From NCBI GenBank assembly GCA_046765795.1, contig JBKPRH010000147.1, positions 1 through 23,262 of the forward strand: 23,262 bases of DNA. The letters run 5' to 3'. Both the position numbers and the translations under genes were made by a program. Positions 8,052 to 15,638 of the stretch are shown one piece after another. The notes below the pieces were generated by a model. It was not told where the DNA came from and did no database searches. It saw only the letters and a program-made list of their open reading frames with translations. Source of the DNA: Gp6-AA40 sp046765795. Lineage in GTDB: Bacteria; Acidobacteriota; Vicinamibacteria; Vicinamibacterales; UBA2999. The first letter of the stretch is position 1; each line of letters opens with the position of its first letter.

Positions 8052-8175
8052 TCCTGACCTGGCAGAAGGCTAGAGGAAGTTGTCGCACCGCGTCTTGGAA
8101 AAATCGGCCACGTCGAAGTCGAGGAAGAAGTGACAGCTGTGAGCTCTGTTATCTCTGTGTTGAGAATCCGTGAAT
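8052..8175. other. Intergenic spacer with repeat-like phrase and short open frame
   Basis: This 124-bp gap holds no convincing gene. The segment CTCTGTTATCTCTGTGTTG around 8144-8162 resembles low-complexity CTCTGTG phrases that recur between genes in several bacterial phyla. On the minus strand one frame reads CHFFLDFDVADFSKT and ends at a TAG near 8071-8073. It has no start codon before running back into the pseudoprotease gene, so it may be a relic or chance. Confidence 0.25.
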
Positions 8176-9756
8176 CTAACGCTTGACGCCGAGATCGAAG
8201 TCCCGCCGGATCTGCTGAAGCGTCGCGGGATCGACAATTCGCGTGTCTGCTTTTGCCGGCTCCTTCTCGGAATACAGCACGAGACTCACCGAACTGCATC
8301 CCGGACCGAGTGCTGCCGGATCGAACGCGTACAAACCTTCGTATATCGCCTCGGTCTCGGAGACGCGCAGTTCGAGTTTGAACGGATGAATCGGCGTCAC
8401 TTCCGTGCGATCGCAGAAGGCCTGCAGCCGCGCGAAGCCTGACCCCAACCGCTTGATCGCCGGCACCGCCATCCCCTGGGTCATGGCCGCGCCTCGCGCC
8501 ATCTTCGCCAGGAAACTTTCCGTCATCTTCGGCGTCACGCGGATGAACAACACCTGAGGGATGTCGGAAACGTAGTCGGACCAGTTGCTGAACGTCTGAT
8601 TCGGCTGAGACTGCGCAGCGTAGTTGAGGACCGGTGTAATGAACCCGATGTCGAAGTCAGACGCGGCGATCTGATACGGCTTCAGGCTGCCTGCGCGCTT
8701 CTTGACCGCCTCCTTGAACGTGTCGACCGGAGCTACGTCCGTCGGCTCCACGGGAAGATGCGCCGCGCTCGGCGCGGGAACCTCTTTCGCTTTCTTCGCC
8801 GCCGTCGCCACGAGCTCGCACGCACCGTCGATCCGACCGACGCGGGTCACGCCGCGCATCGGCTCATCGCGCTCGCCCGGGGGAGTCGTGATTCCCACGA
8901 CGTCGCCCGATGCGGTGAAGACGGGTCCGCCCAACCCACCCGTAGCGAGCGAGAGGTCGGCCGTGATGGCACGCGCGTCGGTGCGAGTCACGATTCCAGG
9001 CGTCCAACCTTTGTTCTGACGAAGCGGTGCGGCAAGCGTGAAGATTTCCTGCTCGCGCTTAACGGATGTTGCCGTACCGCCGGGGCATCCAAGCGGCACA
9101 GGTTTTATCGATGCCATGACCGTCGGGTCGATGCCGACAATCGCGATGTCGCGCTTGGGGTCGGCCTCGAGGACGGTCCCCGCAACTTTGATTGAGCGCG
9201 ACAGCTGCACTTCTACCGAGGTTGCGTCGCCAATGAGCCGCTGGCTTGTCGCGATGAGTCCGGCAGAGTCCACCAGAAATCCTGACCCATGCGCGGTCGG
9301 AGTCCATATCTGGACGACGCTGTCGAGCCATTGCCGCAGCAACAGCGAGGTGTCGGTTGCGAGCGGCGCGTTAGCGTTCGTCGTTCCTGGCGTGACCGCA
9401 TCGGCCACCGCGTTCGCGACCGTCAACTCGAGGGACGAGTCTTGGCCGGCAACGACGTCCAGAGCCTGCCTCCAGCGATAGGCCTTTCCCTCAAGCGCGA
9501 TCGGCTGATCTGATTCGATGACGTAGCGTCCTGGACGCAGCCTCACATCGGCGGTGCCGTCGATGCTGGTCACAATGCGGCGCGTCTCCTGGGTCTGCGG
9601 CTCGTCGCTGATGAGGAGCGCGTGCCGAGCGAGCGGTCGCAGTTGTCCGGTGGCATCGGTCAGGCTGCCTCGGATGTGGAGCACAACGAGTGTCTGACCC
9701 GAGATCGCGACCGGGGCGGCAAAGGCCAGGATGGCGAAGACGAGCACGCGGACCAT
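8176..9756 (-). CDS. Secreted trypsin-fold pseudoprotease with N-terminal beta-sandwich and unknown C-terminal domain
   Basis: The protein has 526 residues. A signal peptide ends near ISGQ (about 21). Residues about 25-115 look like a regulatory beta-sandwich (GTADVRLRPGRYVIE). Residues about 140-325 follow the HtrA/S1C trypsin fold: HGSGFLVDSAGLIATSQRLI at 156-175, DPKRDIAIVGID at 199-210 and GGLGGPVFTASGDVVGI at 273-289. Family proteins normally read TNxHVV, D and GNSGGP at these points. Here the His position is R173 and the Ser position is L275, with only D203 kept, so proteolysis is not expected. Residues about 340-526 form a domain I do not recognise. The gene lies 18 bp downstream of the glycosyltransferase gene on the same strand and is probably the last gene of the glycan operon. 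A scaffold or sensing role is inference only. Confidence 0.78.
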   Translation of the reverse strand: MVRVLVFAILAFAAPVAISGQTLVVLHIRGSLTDATGQLRPLARHALLISDEPQTQETRRIVTSIDGTADVRLRPGRYVIESDQPIALEGKAYRWRQALDVVAGQDSSLELTVANAVADAVTPGTTNANAPLATDTSLLLRQWLDSVVQIWTPTAHGSGFLVDSAGLIATSQRLIGDATSVEVQLSRSIKVAGTVLEADPKRDIAIVGIDPTVMASIKPVPLGCPGGTATSVKREQEIFTLAAPLRQNKGWTPGIVTRTDARAITADLSLATGGLGGPVFTASGDVVGITTPPGERDEPMRGVTRVGRIDGACELVATAAKKAKEVPAPSAAHLPVEPTDVAPVDTFKEAVKKRAGSLKPYQIAASDFDIGFITPVLNYAAQSQPNQTFSNWSDYVSDIPQVLFIRVTPKMTESFLAKMARGAAMTQGMAVPAIKRLGSGFARLQAFCDRTEVTPIHPFKLELRVSETEAIYEGLYAFDPAALGPGCSSVSLVLYSEKEPAKADTRIVDPATLQQIRRDFDLGVKR

Positions 9757-9774
9757 CCTCTGATCCTAACGCGC

Positions 9775-10722
9775 TCACAGACGCCGGTCGATGCCGAACG
9801 TCTTGCGCACCAGGTAGTTCGGCTTCTTCTTCACCTCGTCGTAAATACGCCAGACGTACTCGCCGACGATCCCGAGCATCAGCATCAGAATCCCGCCGAT
9901 CACCAGGATCAGAATCATGATCGGTGCCTGCCCTGGAAACGCCAGGCCGTATCGCAGACGGTAGTAGGTGATGTTCCCCGCATAGAAAAAGCCGACGAGG
10001 GCGATCAGTACACCGACGGCGCTGATGAACCGGATCGGCAGATAGGAGGAGTCGAGGATCGCGTCCAACGAATTCTTCAGCCGCTTCGTGAACGTGTACT
10101 GCGAGCGGCCAATCGTCCGCTTCGCACGTGTGTAGGGAATGAAGGTGGTCTTGTAGCCCAGCCAGAGCAGATCGCCCTGGAAGAACCGATTGCGCACATC
10201 GATGCTGTTGAACGCGTCGACGACGTGGCGGGCCATGAGCACGTAGTCGAACCCACCGGCCGGCAGCTGCGGGAACGAGAGCCGGATGATGCCGTAGAAC
10301 AGCCGCGAGGTCACCCGCGAGGTCCACTGATCCTCGCGCTCGGCCCGATACGCAATCACCATTTCCGCGCCAGCTTCCTGGTCGCGGACCATGCGCGGAA
10401 TGAGCTCGACGGGATCCTGCAGATCTGCGGACAGGTGCAGCACGAGATCGCCGGCGGCGGCCTTCAATCCCGCGAGGATCGCCGCCATCTGCCCGAAGTT
10501 GCGGGTGAAGGTGATGATGCGCACGCGCGCATCGCGCTCCCGCAACTGCATCAGCTCCGCCAGCGACCCATCATCCGAGCCATCGTCGACGAACACGAAC
10601 TCGTAGTCGTACGTGGCCAGGTCCCTCGCAAGGATGCCGGTGATCTTTTCGTACGTGAGCGAGATGGCGCGCTCGTTGCGGTAGACGGGAATGACGAACG
10701 AGATCGTCCGCTGGCCGCTCAT
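9775..10722 (-). CDS. Family 2 glycosyltransferase, GtrB/DPM1-like, membrane-anchored
   Basis: The protein has 315 residues. The N-terminal GT-A domain carries VDDGSDDGS at 45-53 and SADLQDP at 98-104, the nucleotide- and metal-binding signatures of enzymes that move a sugar from UDP- or GDP-sugar to polyprenyl phosphate. A QYTFTKRLK-type segment lies near 208-216. Two C-terminal membrane helices follow, at about 229-253 and 268-288, then the typical GEYVWRIYDEV tail. Its start overlaps the stop of the aminotransferase gene as ATGA, so translation is coupled. In the glycan operon it probably makes a lipid-linked sugar for use on the outer side of the membrane. The divergent polytopic protein at 16506-17930 could use that product. 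The sugar is unknown. Confidence 0.9.
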   Translation of the reverse strand: MSGQRTISFVIPVYRNERAISLTYEKITGILARDLATYDYEFVFVDDGSDDGSLAELMQLRERDARVRIITFTRNFGQMAAILAGLKAAAGDLVLHLSADLQDPVELIPRMVRDQEAGAEMVIAYRAEREDQWTSRVTSRLFYGIIRLSFPQLPAGGFDYVLMARHVVDAFNSIDVRNRFFQGDLLWLGYKTTFIPYTRAKRTIGRSQYTFTKRLKNSLDAILDSSYLPIRFISAVGVLIALVGFFYAGNITYYRLRYGLAFPGQAPIMILILVIGGILMLMLGIVGEYVWRIYDEVKKKPNYLVRKTFGIDRRL

Positions 10723-11852
10723 CCCAGTCGGTGCACGTCTTCGATGATCGTGCAGATGATGTCGACGGCGGTCAGCGGCAGCTCGCCGTAGAGCGGCAGA
10801 CAGAGCACTTGCCGGACGGCTTCATTCGCCACCGGCAGAAGTCCCGGAGACGAGGACGGCAGATCGCGATAGCACTCGTAGTCGGTGCACAGCGGATAGA
10901 AGTATTTGCGGGCGAACACATTGTATTGCTTGAGGCGATCGAACACGACGTCGCGCGACCACCCGAAGGCGCGCGAGTCGATGCGGACGACGAAGTACTG
11001 ACGGCTGCTTTCTACGCCTGTCGGTTCGGTGACAATCGTCAGCCCGTCGATGCCCGAGAGCCGCTCGCGATAGCGCTCGATGATCGCCTGGCGCCGGCGC
11101 AGTTCCTGAGGCACGCAGTCGAGCACGGCCAGTCCCAGCGCGGCCTGCAGCTCGGTCATCTTGCCGTTGATGCCGACCGGGCCGACCTGCTCCTGATTGA
11201 GGATGCCGAAGTTCTTCACCTGGTCGATCGCCAGGCGCCGCTCGGCGCTGCCGCAGGTCAGCGCTCCGCCTTCGGCGCTGTGGAACAGTTTCGTCGCATG
11301 GAAACTGAACATCGAGACGTCGCCGAAGTTGCCAATGCCGACACTGTTGATACTGGCGCCGAAGGCATGTGCGGCGTCGTAGACCAGTTTCAAACCGTGA
11401 CGATCCGCAACCGCCTGCAGTCCGGCGACATCGCACGGAATGCCGTAGACGTGGACCGCCAGAATGCCGGTCGTGCGTGGGGTGATCGCGTCCTCGACCC
11501 GCGCGGGGTCGAGTGTGAGACGGATCGGATCGATGTCGGCAAACACCGGACTCGCGCCACTCCAGGTAATCGCGTGCGGTGTGGCCGGAAACGTGAACGG
11601 CGTGGTGATGACCTCGCCGCGTAGCCCCAGCGTGCGCATCGCGGCCAGCAGTGCAATCGTGCCGTTGTTGAAGAGCGACACTTGGGGTACGCGAAGGTAG
11701 TCGCGTATTGCACGCGTCAGACGCTCATGCTGTTCACCCGCGTTGGTCAGCCACCCTGCCTCCCAGATCTCGCCCAGGCGATCGCGGAACGAATCGAGCG
11801 CCGGCAGCAGCGGCCGCGTGACGTAGATGGGTTCGGCGAATGGGGCGACCAT
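10719..11852 (-). CDS. DegT/DnrJ/EryC1/StrS (ArnB-type) PLP-dependent sugar aminotransferase
   Basis: The protein has 377 residues from ATG 11852, or 378 from GTG 11855. The family converts a nucleotide-linked 4-keto or 3-keto sugar to the amino sugar, using glutamate as donor. Visible signatures are FNNGTIALLAAM at about 61-72 (phosphate cup), TTPFTFPATPHAI at about 83-95, VYDAAHAFGA with D159, and SFHATKLFHSAEGGAL, where K188 is the expected PLP Schiff-base lysine. All are intact. The stop codon of the WbqC gene overlaps this start as TGATG, and the gene's own stop overlaps the glycosyltransferase start. It probably supplies the amino sugar that the GNAT and WbqC proteins of the operon modify. 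No 4,6-dehydratase or nucleotidyltransferase gene is in the window, so the sugar precursor must be made elsewhere. Confidence 0.92.
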   Translation of the reverse strand: MVAPFAEPIYVTRPLLPALDSFRDRLGEIWEAGWLTNAGEQHERLTRAIRDYLRVPQVSLFNNGTIALLAAMRTLGLRGEVITTPFTFPATPHAITWSGASPVFADIDPIRLTLDPARVEDAITPRTTGILAVHVYGIPCDVAGLQAVADRHGLKLVYDAAHAFGASINSVGIGNFGDVSMFSFHATKLFHSAEGGALTCGSAERRLAIDQVKNFGILNQEQVGPVGINGKMTELQAALGLAVLDCVPQELRRRQAIIERYRERLSGIDGLTIVTEPTGVESSRQYFVVRIDSRAFGWSRDVVFDRLKQYNVFARKYFYPLCTDYECYRDLPSSSPGLLPVANEAVRQVLCLPLYGELPLTAVDIICTIIEDVHRLG

Positions 11853-12547
11853 CACGCGAGGTCGTACTCCGAGAGCATGCGGCGCACGGTATCACGGGAG
11901 TTGAACATCAGGACGTCCACGATCGACAGATTTGCCACGAACGTATCGTTGAACTGGCGGTACGGCGCGGTTCGCGACTGTAGAAACCGCAGCTCGATGC
12001 CGCGCGCCGCGAACGCATCCGTCGAGTAGAGGTCGCGCCCGCCGACGGAGTTGACGTAGCGAGTCGCGCCGAGCGCGCCACACAAGGCCAGCACCCGCTG
12101 CTCCGCCTTCAGGCCGTGATCAATCGGCACGGTCGACGACACCACCAACGGCGTACGAATCTCGAGGTGCGCGGCAATCGCCGCGATGCTGTGATGCAGG
12201 TACTCGAACAGATTCCGTGGCGCCGCCCCGACCACCTGCTCGATCACGGGCAACGTCTCCGCAAAGAATGGCGCCCGCCGGTAGGCGCCGGCCAACTGGT
12301 CGAGCAGTGCGCGCGGAGCGAAGTCATCGGCAATGTATCGGTCCACGACGTCGAGGAAGTCCGACCCGTGCTTCAAGGGAAGCGTGAAATACGCGTCGGT
12401 GCCGTTGCGCAGGAACCGGTTGCGATTGATCCACCCCTTCTTCGTGTACTGGACGTTGTCGTAGACGACGAAGCGATCGACGAGGGCGAGCAGCTGCCAA
12501 TAGCCGATGTAGGGCAGAAAGTACGGCTGCATGATGCCGAGCGTCAC
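11852..12547 (-). CDS. WbqC family protein
   Basis: The protein has 231 residues. The WbqC hallmark opens it: QPYFLPYIGYWQLL at 7-20, then FVVYDNVQYTKKGW and NRNRFLRNG. Later family segments are also present, such as FEYLHHSIAAI and RYVNSVGGRDLY. WbqC proteins are found in O-antigen and other surface-glycan clusters, usually beside DegT aminotransferases, and are suspected to modify amino sugars. The exact reaction is not known to me. The start GTG 12547 is supported by GGAG 6 nt upstream. The gene lies 16 bp after the methyltransferase gene and shares TGATG with the aminotransferase start. Confidence 0.92.
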   Translation of the reverse strand: MTLGIMQPYFLPYIGYWQLLALVDRFVVYDNVQYTKKGWINRNRFLRNGTDAYFTLPLKHGSDFLDVVDRYIADDFAPRALLDQLAGAYRRAPFFAETLPVIEQVVGAAPRNLFEYLHHSIAAIAAHLEIRTPLVVSSTVPIDHGLKAEQRVLALCGALGATRYVNSVGGRDLYSTDAFAARGIELRFLQSRTAPYRQFNDTFVANLSIVDVLMFNSRDTVRRMLSEYDLA

Positions 12548-12563
12548 GCCGCGCTCCGGCCGC

Positions 12564-13304
12564 CTATCGGTCGCCCCGCTCGCACAGCAGAAAGATGCTC
12601 GAGCAGAGATCTGGGTATACGTGACCGAGCTGGTAGCACCCCTCGAGATATTCCGGCGAGATGATGTCGGTCGCCAGCAGCCGGTCCCACTGGAAGTTCG
12701 CCAGTGCCTTGAAGAAGATGCCGGAGCGATGGACCACCTTCAGGCCGGCCGCGCGTGCATCGCGCTCGAGCGTGTCGAGCGAGTAGGTGATGCGGTGACC
12801 ATGGGCCCGCTCGGCGTCGGTGACCGCCGCGTTGTGCGTGATCAGCCCCATGTGCACGGCAATCTGTCGCGATGGGGCGTTGGCGTTGGGACACACCAGA
12901 AACAGACGTCCCGAGGGCGTGAGCCACTCGTCGCCGACGCGCCGGAGTACACCCACGGGATCGTCAAGATGCTCGAGCACATGGGTGAGGATGACATTGT
13001 CGAATCGGCGCTCCAGCGTCACCTGATCGAAGGTGCCCTGCACGAAATGCCCGACGTCGCCAAGAGCGGCGCGTGCTGCGGCCAGCGCCTCGCCGGACGC
13101 CTCGACACAGGTGATGTCCGAGAAATGCGCCGTGAGCCGTCGCGTGAATTCGCCGCGGAAGCTCCCGAGTTCCAGCACGCTACCGGGCCGGAAGAACGGC
13201 GCAAACGACCGGAGCATGAACGGGTGCATGACGTCCAGGTCGAAGCCGTAGGCATACTTGTGCTCCGGCACGTCACGCGATTCGCGATCGTAGTCCCTGC
13301 TCAC
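12564..13304 (-). CDS. Class I SAM-dependent methyltransferase in glycan operon
   Basis: The protein has 246 residues and is of Methyltransf_23 type. SAM motif I is the variant VLELGSFRGEF at 43-53, the ribose-binding acid is E68 in CVEAS, and HVLEHLDDP at 108-116 is the typical motif of the family. The C-terminal half (HRITYSLDTLERDARAAGL, then HVYPDLCSSIFLLCER) matches methyltransferases found in surface-polysaccharide clusters. It probably methylates a sugar hydroxyl, amino or carboxyl group in the glycan made by this operon. The start is GTG 13304 without a clear ribosome binding site, 6 bp after the stop of the upstream glycosidase-like gene, so coupling is likely. Confidence 0.87.
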   Translation of the reverse strand: MSRDYDRESRDVPEHKYAYGFDLDVMHPFMLRSFAPFFRPGSVLELGSFRGEFTRRLTAHFSDITCVEASGEALAAARAALGDVGHFVQGTFDQVTLERRFDNVILTHVLEHLDDPVGVLRRVGDEWLTPSGRLFLVCPNANAPSRQIAVHMGLITHNAAVTDAERAHGHRITYSLDTLERDARAAGLKVVHRSGIFFKALANFQWDRLLATDIISPEYLEGCYQLGHVYPDLCSSIFLLCERGDR

Positions 13305-13310
13305 TTGCCG

Positions 13311-14264
13311 CTATCGCTCCAATACTGCGACTCCGAACCCCTGGCGCCCGAATGCGTTGCCGTTGTAGAGCATGTACGCCTGGTCGTTACACCAGAAGAC
13401 ATGGGGGTAGCAGAGCATCTCGGAATCCCATCCCTCTGGCGACACGTCGATGCCGCCCGCCTGGTCGTCTCGAATCCAGCGGTGACCGTCACGTGACCAC
13501 GCGTAGCCCACACGATACGCGCGCGCAGGATTCGCGCGAAAGTCGGTCGCATACCGGTAGCAGAAGTACATGTGCCAGAGGCCATCACACTCGAACACCG
13601 TCGGCAGCGCCTGGCACTCGTCCGCGCCGATCGTGTCGCTGATGATCGGTTCGCCGGAACGTTCCCAGACGATGCCATCGACCGAGCTCGCATACGCGAT
13701 CTTGTAGACACGCGCCGGCCCCGGCTCTCCAGTGCTGTCCATCCACCTGACGCCGTAGATGTACCACATGTGCCAGCGACCGTCGCGCACGCGCACAAAT
13801 GGATCGCCGACCAGGAACGGCTCACGCGACGTTGCGGTCATGACCGGACCGGGACCTGTTCGCTGGAATGTGCGTCCGCGATCGCGGCTCACCGCCAGTC
13901 CGATGGCCGTTTCAACCGGCACCGAGACGCGGCGGCTCCATCCGCAGGTGAACGCGTAGATCGCGTCGTCGTGCCGCACGACATTGAAGGGAAAGATCCC
14001 ATGCTCGTCGAAGCAGCCGAGCGAACCTGGCGTGATCACCGTCTCGGCGGCTACTTCGCGTACGTGTTCGAGGTCGCGGTCGACGTCGACGAAGGCGACC
14101 TGACTGACGTATTGCCCGTCGTGGTCGCGACGCCGTGTTGAAAAATAGATCCGCACGACATCATCGAAGACCACTGCCTGCGGCGACTGCGCGAATTCCG
14201 TGCAGCCGCCAGGGAGCGTGTGGCGCGTCGGGTCGAACAGCAGACCGCGCTTGGTCCACTTCAC
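13311..14264 (-). CDS. Beta-propeller glycosidase-like protein, paralogue A (GH43/GH32/GH130 clan-like)
   Basis: The protein has 317 residues and no signal peptide, so it is probably cytoplasmic. It shows repeated blade motifs of five-bladed glycosidase propellers: VVFDDVVRIYFSTR at about 31-44, GQYVSQVAF, a FDEHGIFPF acidic segment at 85-93, SREPFLVGDPFVR at about 146-158, RWHMWYIYG, ADECQALP at 214-221 and GIDVSPEGWDSEM at 261-273. E216 in ADECQA and D86/E87 are candidate acidic residues. The activity is not certain: relatives in glycan clusters may cleave, transfer or only bind sugar. GTG 14264 overlaps the stop of paralogue B as GTGA and has AAGGGA 7 nt upstream. The frame stays open to 14390, but that stretch is antisense-free overlap with paralogue B and was rejected. 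It is clearly a tandem duplicate of paralogue B. Confidence 0.8.
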   Translation of the reverse strand: MKWTKRGLLFDPTRHTLPGGCTEFAQSPQAVVFDDVVRIYFSTRRRDHDGQYVSQVAFVDVDRDLEHVREVAAETVITPGSLGCFDEHGIFPFNVVRHDDAIYAFTCGWSRRVSVPVETAIGLAVSRDRGRTFQRTGPGPVMTATSREPFLVGDPFVRVRDGRWHMWYIYGVRWMDSTGEPGPARVYKIAYASSVDGIVWERSGEPIISDTIGADECQALPTVFECDGLWHMYFCYRYATDFRANPARAYRVGYAWSRDGHRWIRDDQAGGIDVSPEGWDSEMLCYPHVFWCNDQAYMLYNGNAFGRQGFGVAVLER

Positions 14265-15226
14265 GCGAGCGTCCCTTCGAGCTCGGCCACGCCGAAGCCG
14301 TGGCGGCCCACCTGATTCCCCAGATAGAACATGAACGTCCGGCCATCGATCTCCGCGACGTGCGGGTAGCTGATCATCTCCGCATCCCACCCGTTGTCCG
14401 ACACATCGATGCCGGCCTTCGCGTCATCTCTCACCCAGGTCGTGAGGTCGGTTGAACTCGCGTAGCCGATCCGGTAGCCGCGCTCGCGGCCACGGTAGCC
14501 CAGGCTGTACCGGTAGCAGAAGAACATGTGGTACTTGCCATTGGCGAACGTGACGTCCGGGCTCGCCTGACATTCGTCCGCTTCGAGACGCGGCGGAATC
14601 AGTTCGGTGTGGAGTCGGGTCCACTGCATGCCGTCGATGGATGTGGCCATGCGGATGCGGTACACCGGTTCGGCCCGTCCACCGGTCGCGATCCATTTCG
14701 TGCCGGCGATGTACCAGAGGATCCAGCGATCGTTGAACCGGCGAACCTTTGGTCCGCTGATCACGAACGGCTCGTTCAGATCCGCGCTCAGCACGGGACC
14801 GTCTCCCTGCTTGACGAACGTGACGCCGTCATCGCGGCTGACCGCGCAGCCGATGGCGACGTCGAATGGCACTGACACGCAGCGCGTCCAGCCGCCGTAG
14901 TACGCCCGAATCACGTCGCCGTCGAGGGCCACGGTCATCGGGTATGTCCCGAACTCGTCGAAAGCGCCGCGACCGCCGAGTGTCATCACCGGATGCGGCG
15001 AGACCGCAACGACATCGAACAGATTGTCCCGTCGAAGATCCACGTAGCCGCCGAGGCTGACGTACTGGCCCGCGGCATCCGGATCCGGACGCGTCGAGAA
15101 GTAGACCCTGACGCGATCATCGAACAGCAGCGTCGCCGGCGCTTGCGCGAACGCACGCATCCAGTCCGGACCGGCGATCGTCGACGGATTGAACAGTTGT
15201 CCGAGTTTGCGCCAGCGGAAGCTCAG
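14261..15226 (-). CDS. Beta-propeller glycosidase-like protein, paralogue B, probable CTG start
   Basis: The protein has 321 residues if it starts at CTG 15226. It matches paralogue A along its whole length: RWRKLGQLFNP, LLFDDRVRVYFSTR, FDEFGTYPM, NEPFVISGPKVR, RWILWYIAG, ADECQASPDV, GIDVSDNGWDAEM and NQVGRHGFGVAELEG. The alignment with paralogue A requires a start at or just before SFRWRK. The only codon there is CTG, which overlaps the GNAT stop codon as CTGA and lies 7 nt after GGAGG. The longer reading to 15529 would overlap most of the GNAT gene and has an unconvincing Arg/Ala-rich extension. An internal ATG would cut off the first blade. It is likely a cytoplasmic sugar-acting or sugar-binding protein. 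Confidence 0.8.
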   Translation of the reverse strand: MSFRWRKLGQLFNPSTIAGPDWMRAFAQAPATLLFDDRVRVYFSTRPDPDAAGQYVSLGGYVDLRRDNLFDVVAVSPHPVMTLGGRGAFDEFGTYPMTVALDGDVIRAYYGGWTRCVSVPFDVAIGCAVSRDDGVTFVKQGDGPVLSADLNEPFVISGPKVRRFNDRWILWYIAGTKWIATGGRAEPVYRIRMATSIDGMQWTRLHTELIPPRLEADECQASPDVTFANGKYHMFFCYRYSLGYRGRERGYRIGYASSTDLTTWVRDDAKAGIDVSDNGWDAEMISYPHVAEIDGRTFMFYLGNQVGRHGFGVAELEGTLA

Positions 15227-15636
15227 AGACGAACCTCCAGCAACTGGCGGGGACCGCGCTGCTCGACGAGCACGAAGCCGAGGGCGGTATAGAGTGAGTA
15301 GGCGTCTGCGTTCGACTCTGCGACTTCGAGCCGGCACGTCGTGAAGCCGCGCCGCCGCGCCAGCGTCAGCACGCATGACACGAGCGCGGAGGCAATTCCC
15401 AGGCGCCGGTACTCGGGCGCGACCAGCACCATAGTGATGTACGCCTGCCTCGTTGACTCGTCGTTGCAGTAGAAGGCCACGAATCCGCGGCAGCGGCCGG
15501 CGACCGAATCCGACAGCAGCTCGGCGCACTCTCCCAACTTCTTCAGATACTGATCGAGGTCAATGCCTTCGACGAGGTGGCCGCCTTGGCGGTGCTGCTC
15601 GTCTTCGATCAACGTGCGAATCGCGTCAGGAAGCAT
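15223..15636 (-). CDS. GNAT family N-acetyltransferase
   Basis: The protein has 137 residues. Acetyl-CoA binding motif A is clear: VAPEYRRLGIASAL at 72-85, with the RRxGxA pyrophosphate loop at 77-82. It is followed by RLEVAESNADAYSLYTALGF at 102-121, which contains the usual Asn and Tyr of motif B. The N-terminal 65 residues would form the acceptor side. In this operon, which also has a DegT aminotransferase, the simplest role is N-acylation of the amino sugar, as WecD/FdtC-type enzymes do. A general small-molecule or protein acetyltransferase is possible too. It starts 2 nt after the ankyrin-like gene, and its stop overlaps the CTG of paralogue B. Confidence 0.88.
   Translation of the reverse strand: MLPDAIRTLIEDEQHRQGGHLVEGIDLDQYLKKLGECAELLSDSVAGRCRGFVAFYCNDESTRQAYITMVLVAPEYRRLGIASALVSCVLTLARRRGFTTCRLEVAESNADAYSLYTALGFVLVEQRGPRQLLEVRL
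15234..15238 (-). promoter_or_regulatory. Shine-Dalgarno that decides the CTG start of paralogue B
   Basis: On the minus strand this reads GGAGG, 7 nt before CTG 15226, inside the last codons of the GNAT gene. No ATG, GTG or TTG lies at a suitable distance in the paralogue B frame. Confidence 0.5.
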
Positions 15637-15638
15637 GG

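Noticed and set aside
9622..10791. Long plus-strand open frame of 389 codons
   Set aside because: It is antisense to the pseudoprotease and glycosyltransferase genes, both with clear family motifs. Its translation is rich in Arg, His, Asp and Gln with no domain, as expected for a GC-rich shadow frame.
10731..11624. Plus-strand open frame of 297 codons
   Set aside because: It lies wholly antisense to the DegT aminotransferase, which has an intact PLP lysine and family motifs; the shadow has none.
12531..13496. Plus-strand open frame of 321 codons
   Set aside because: It is antisense to the methyltransferase and WbqC ends and part of paralogue A, with no recognisable motif.
15227..15529. Longer paralogue B reading from 15529
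   Set aside because: It overlaps the GNAT gene almost to its middle, reads as an Arg/Ala-rich stretch and has no counterpart in paralogue A.
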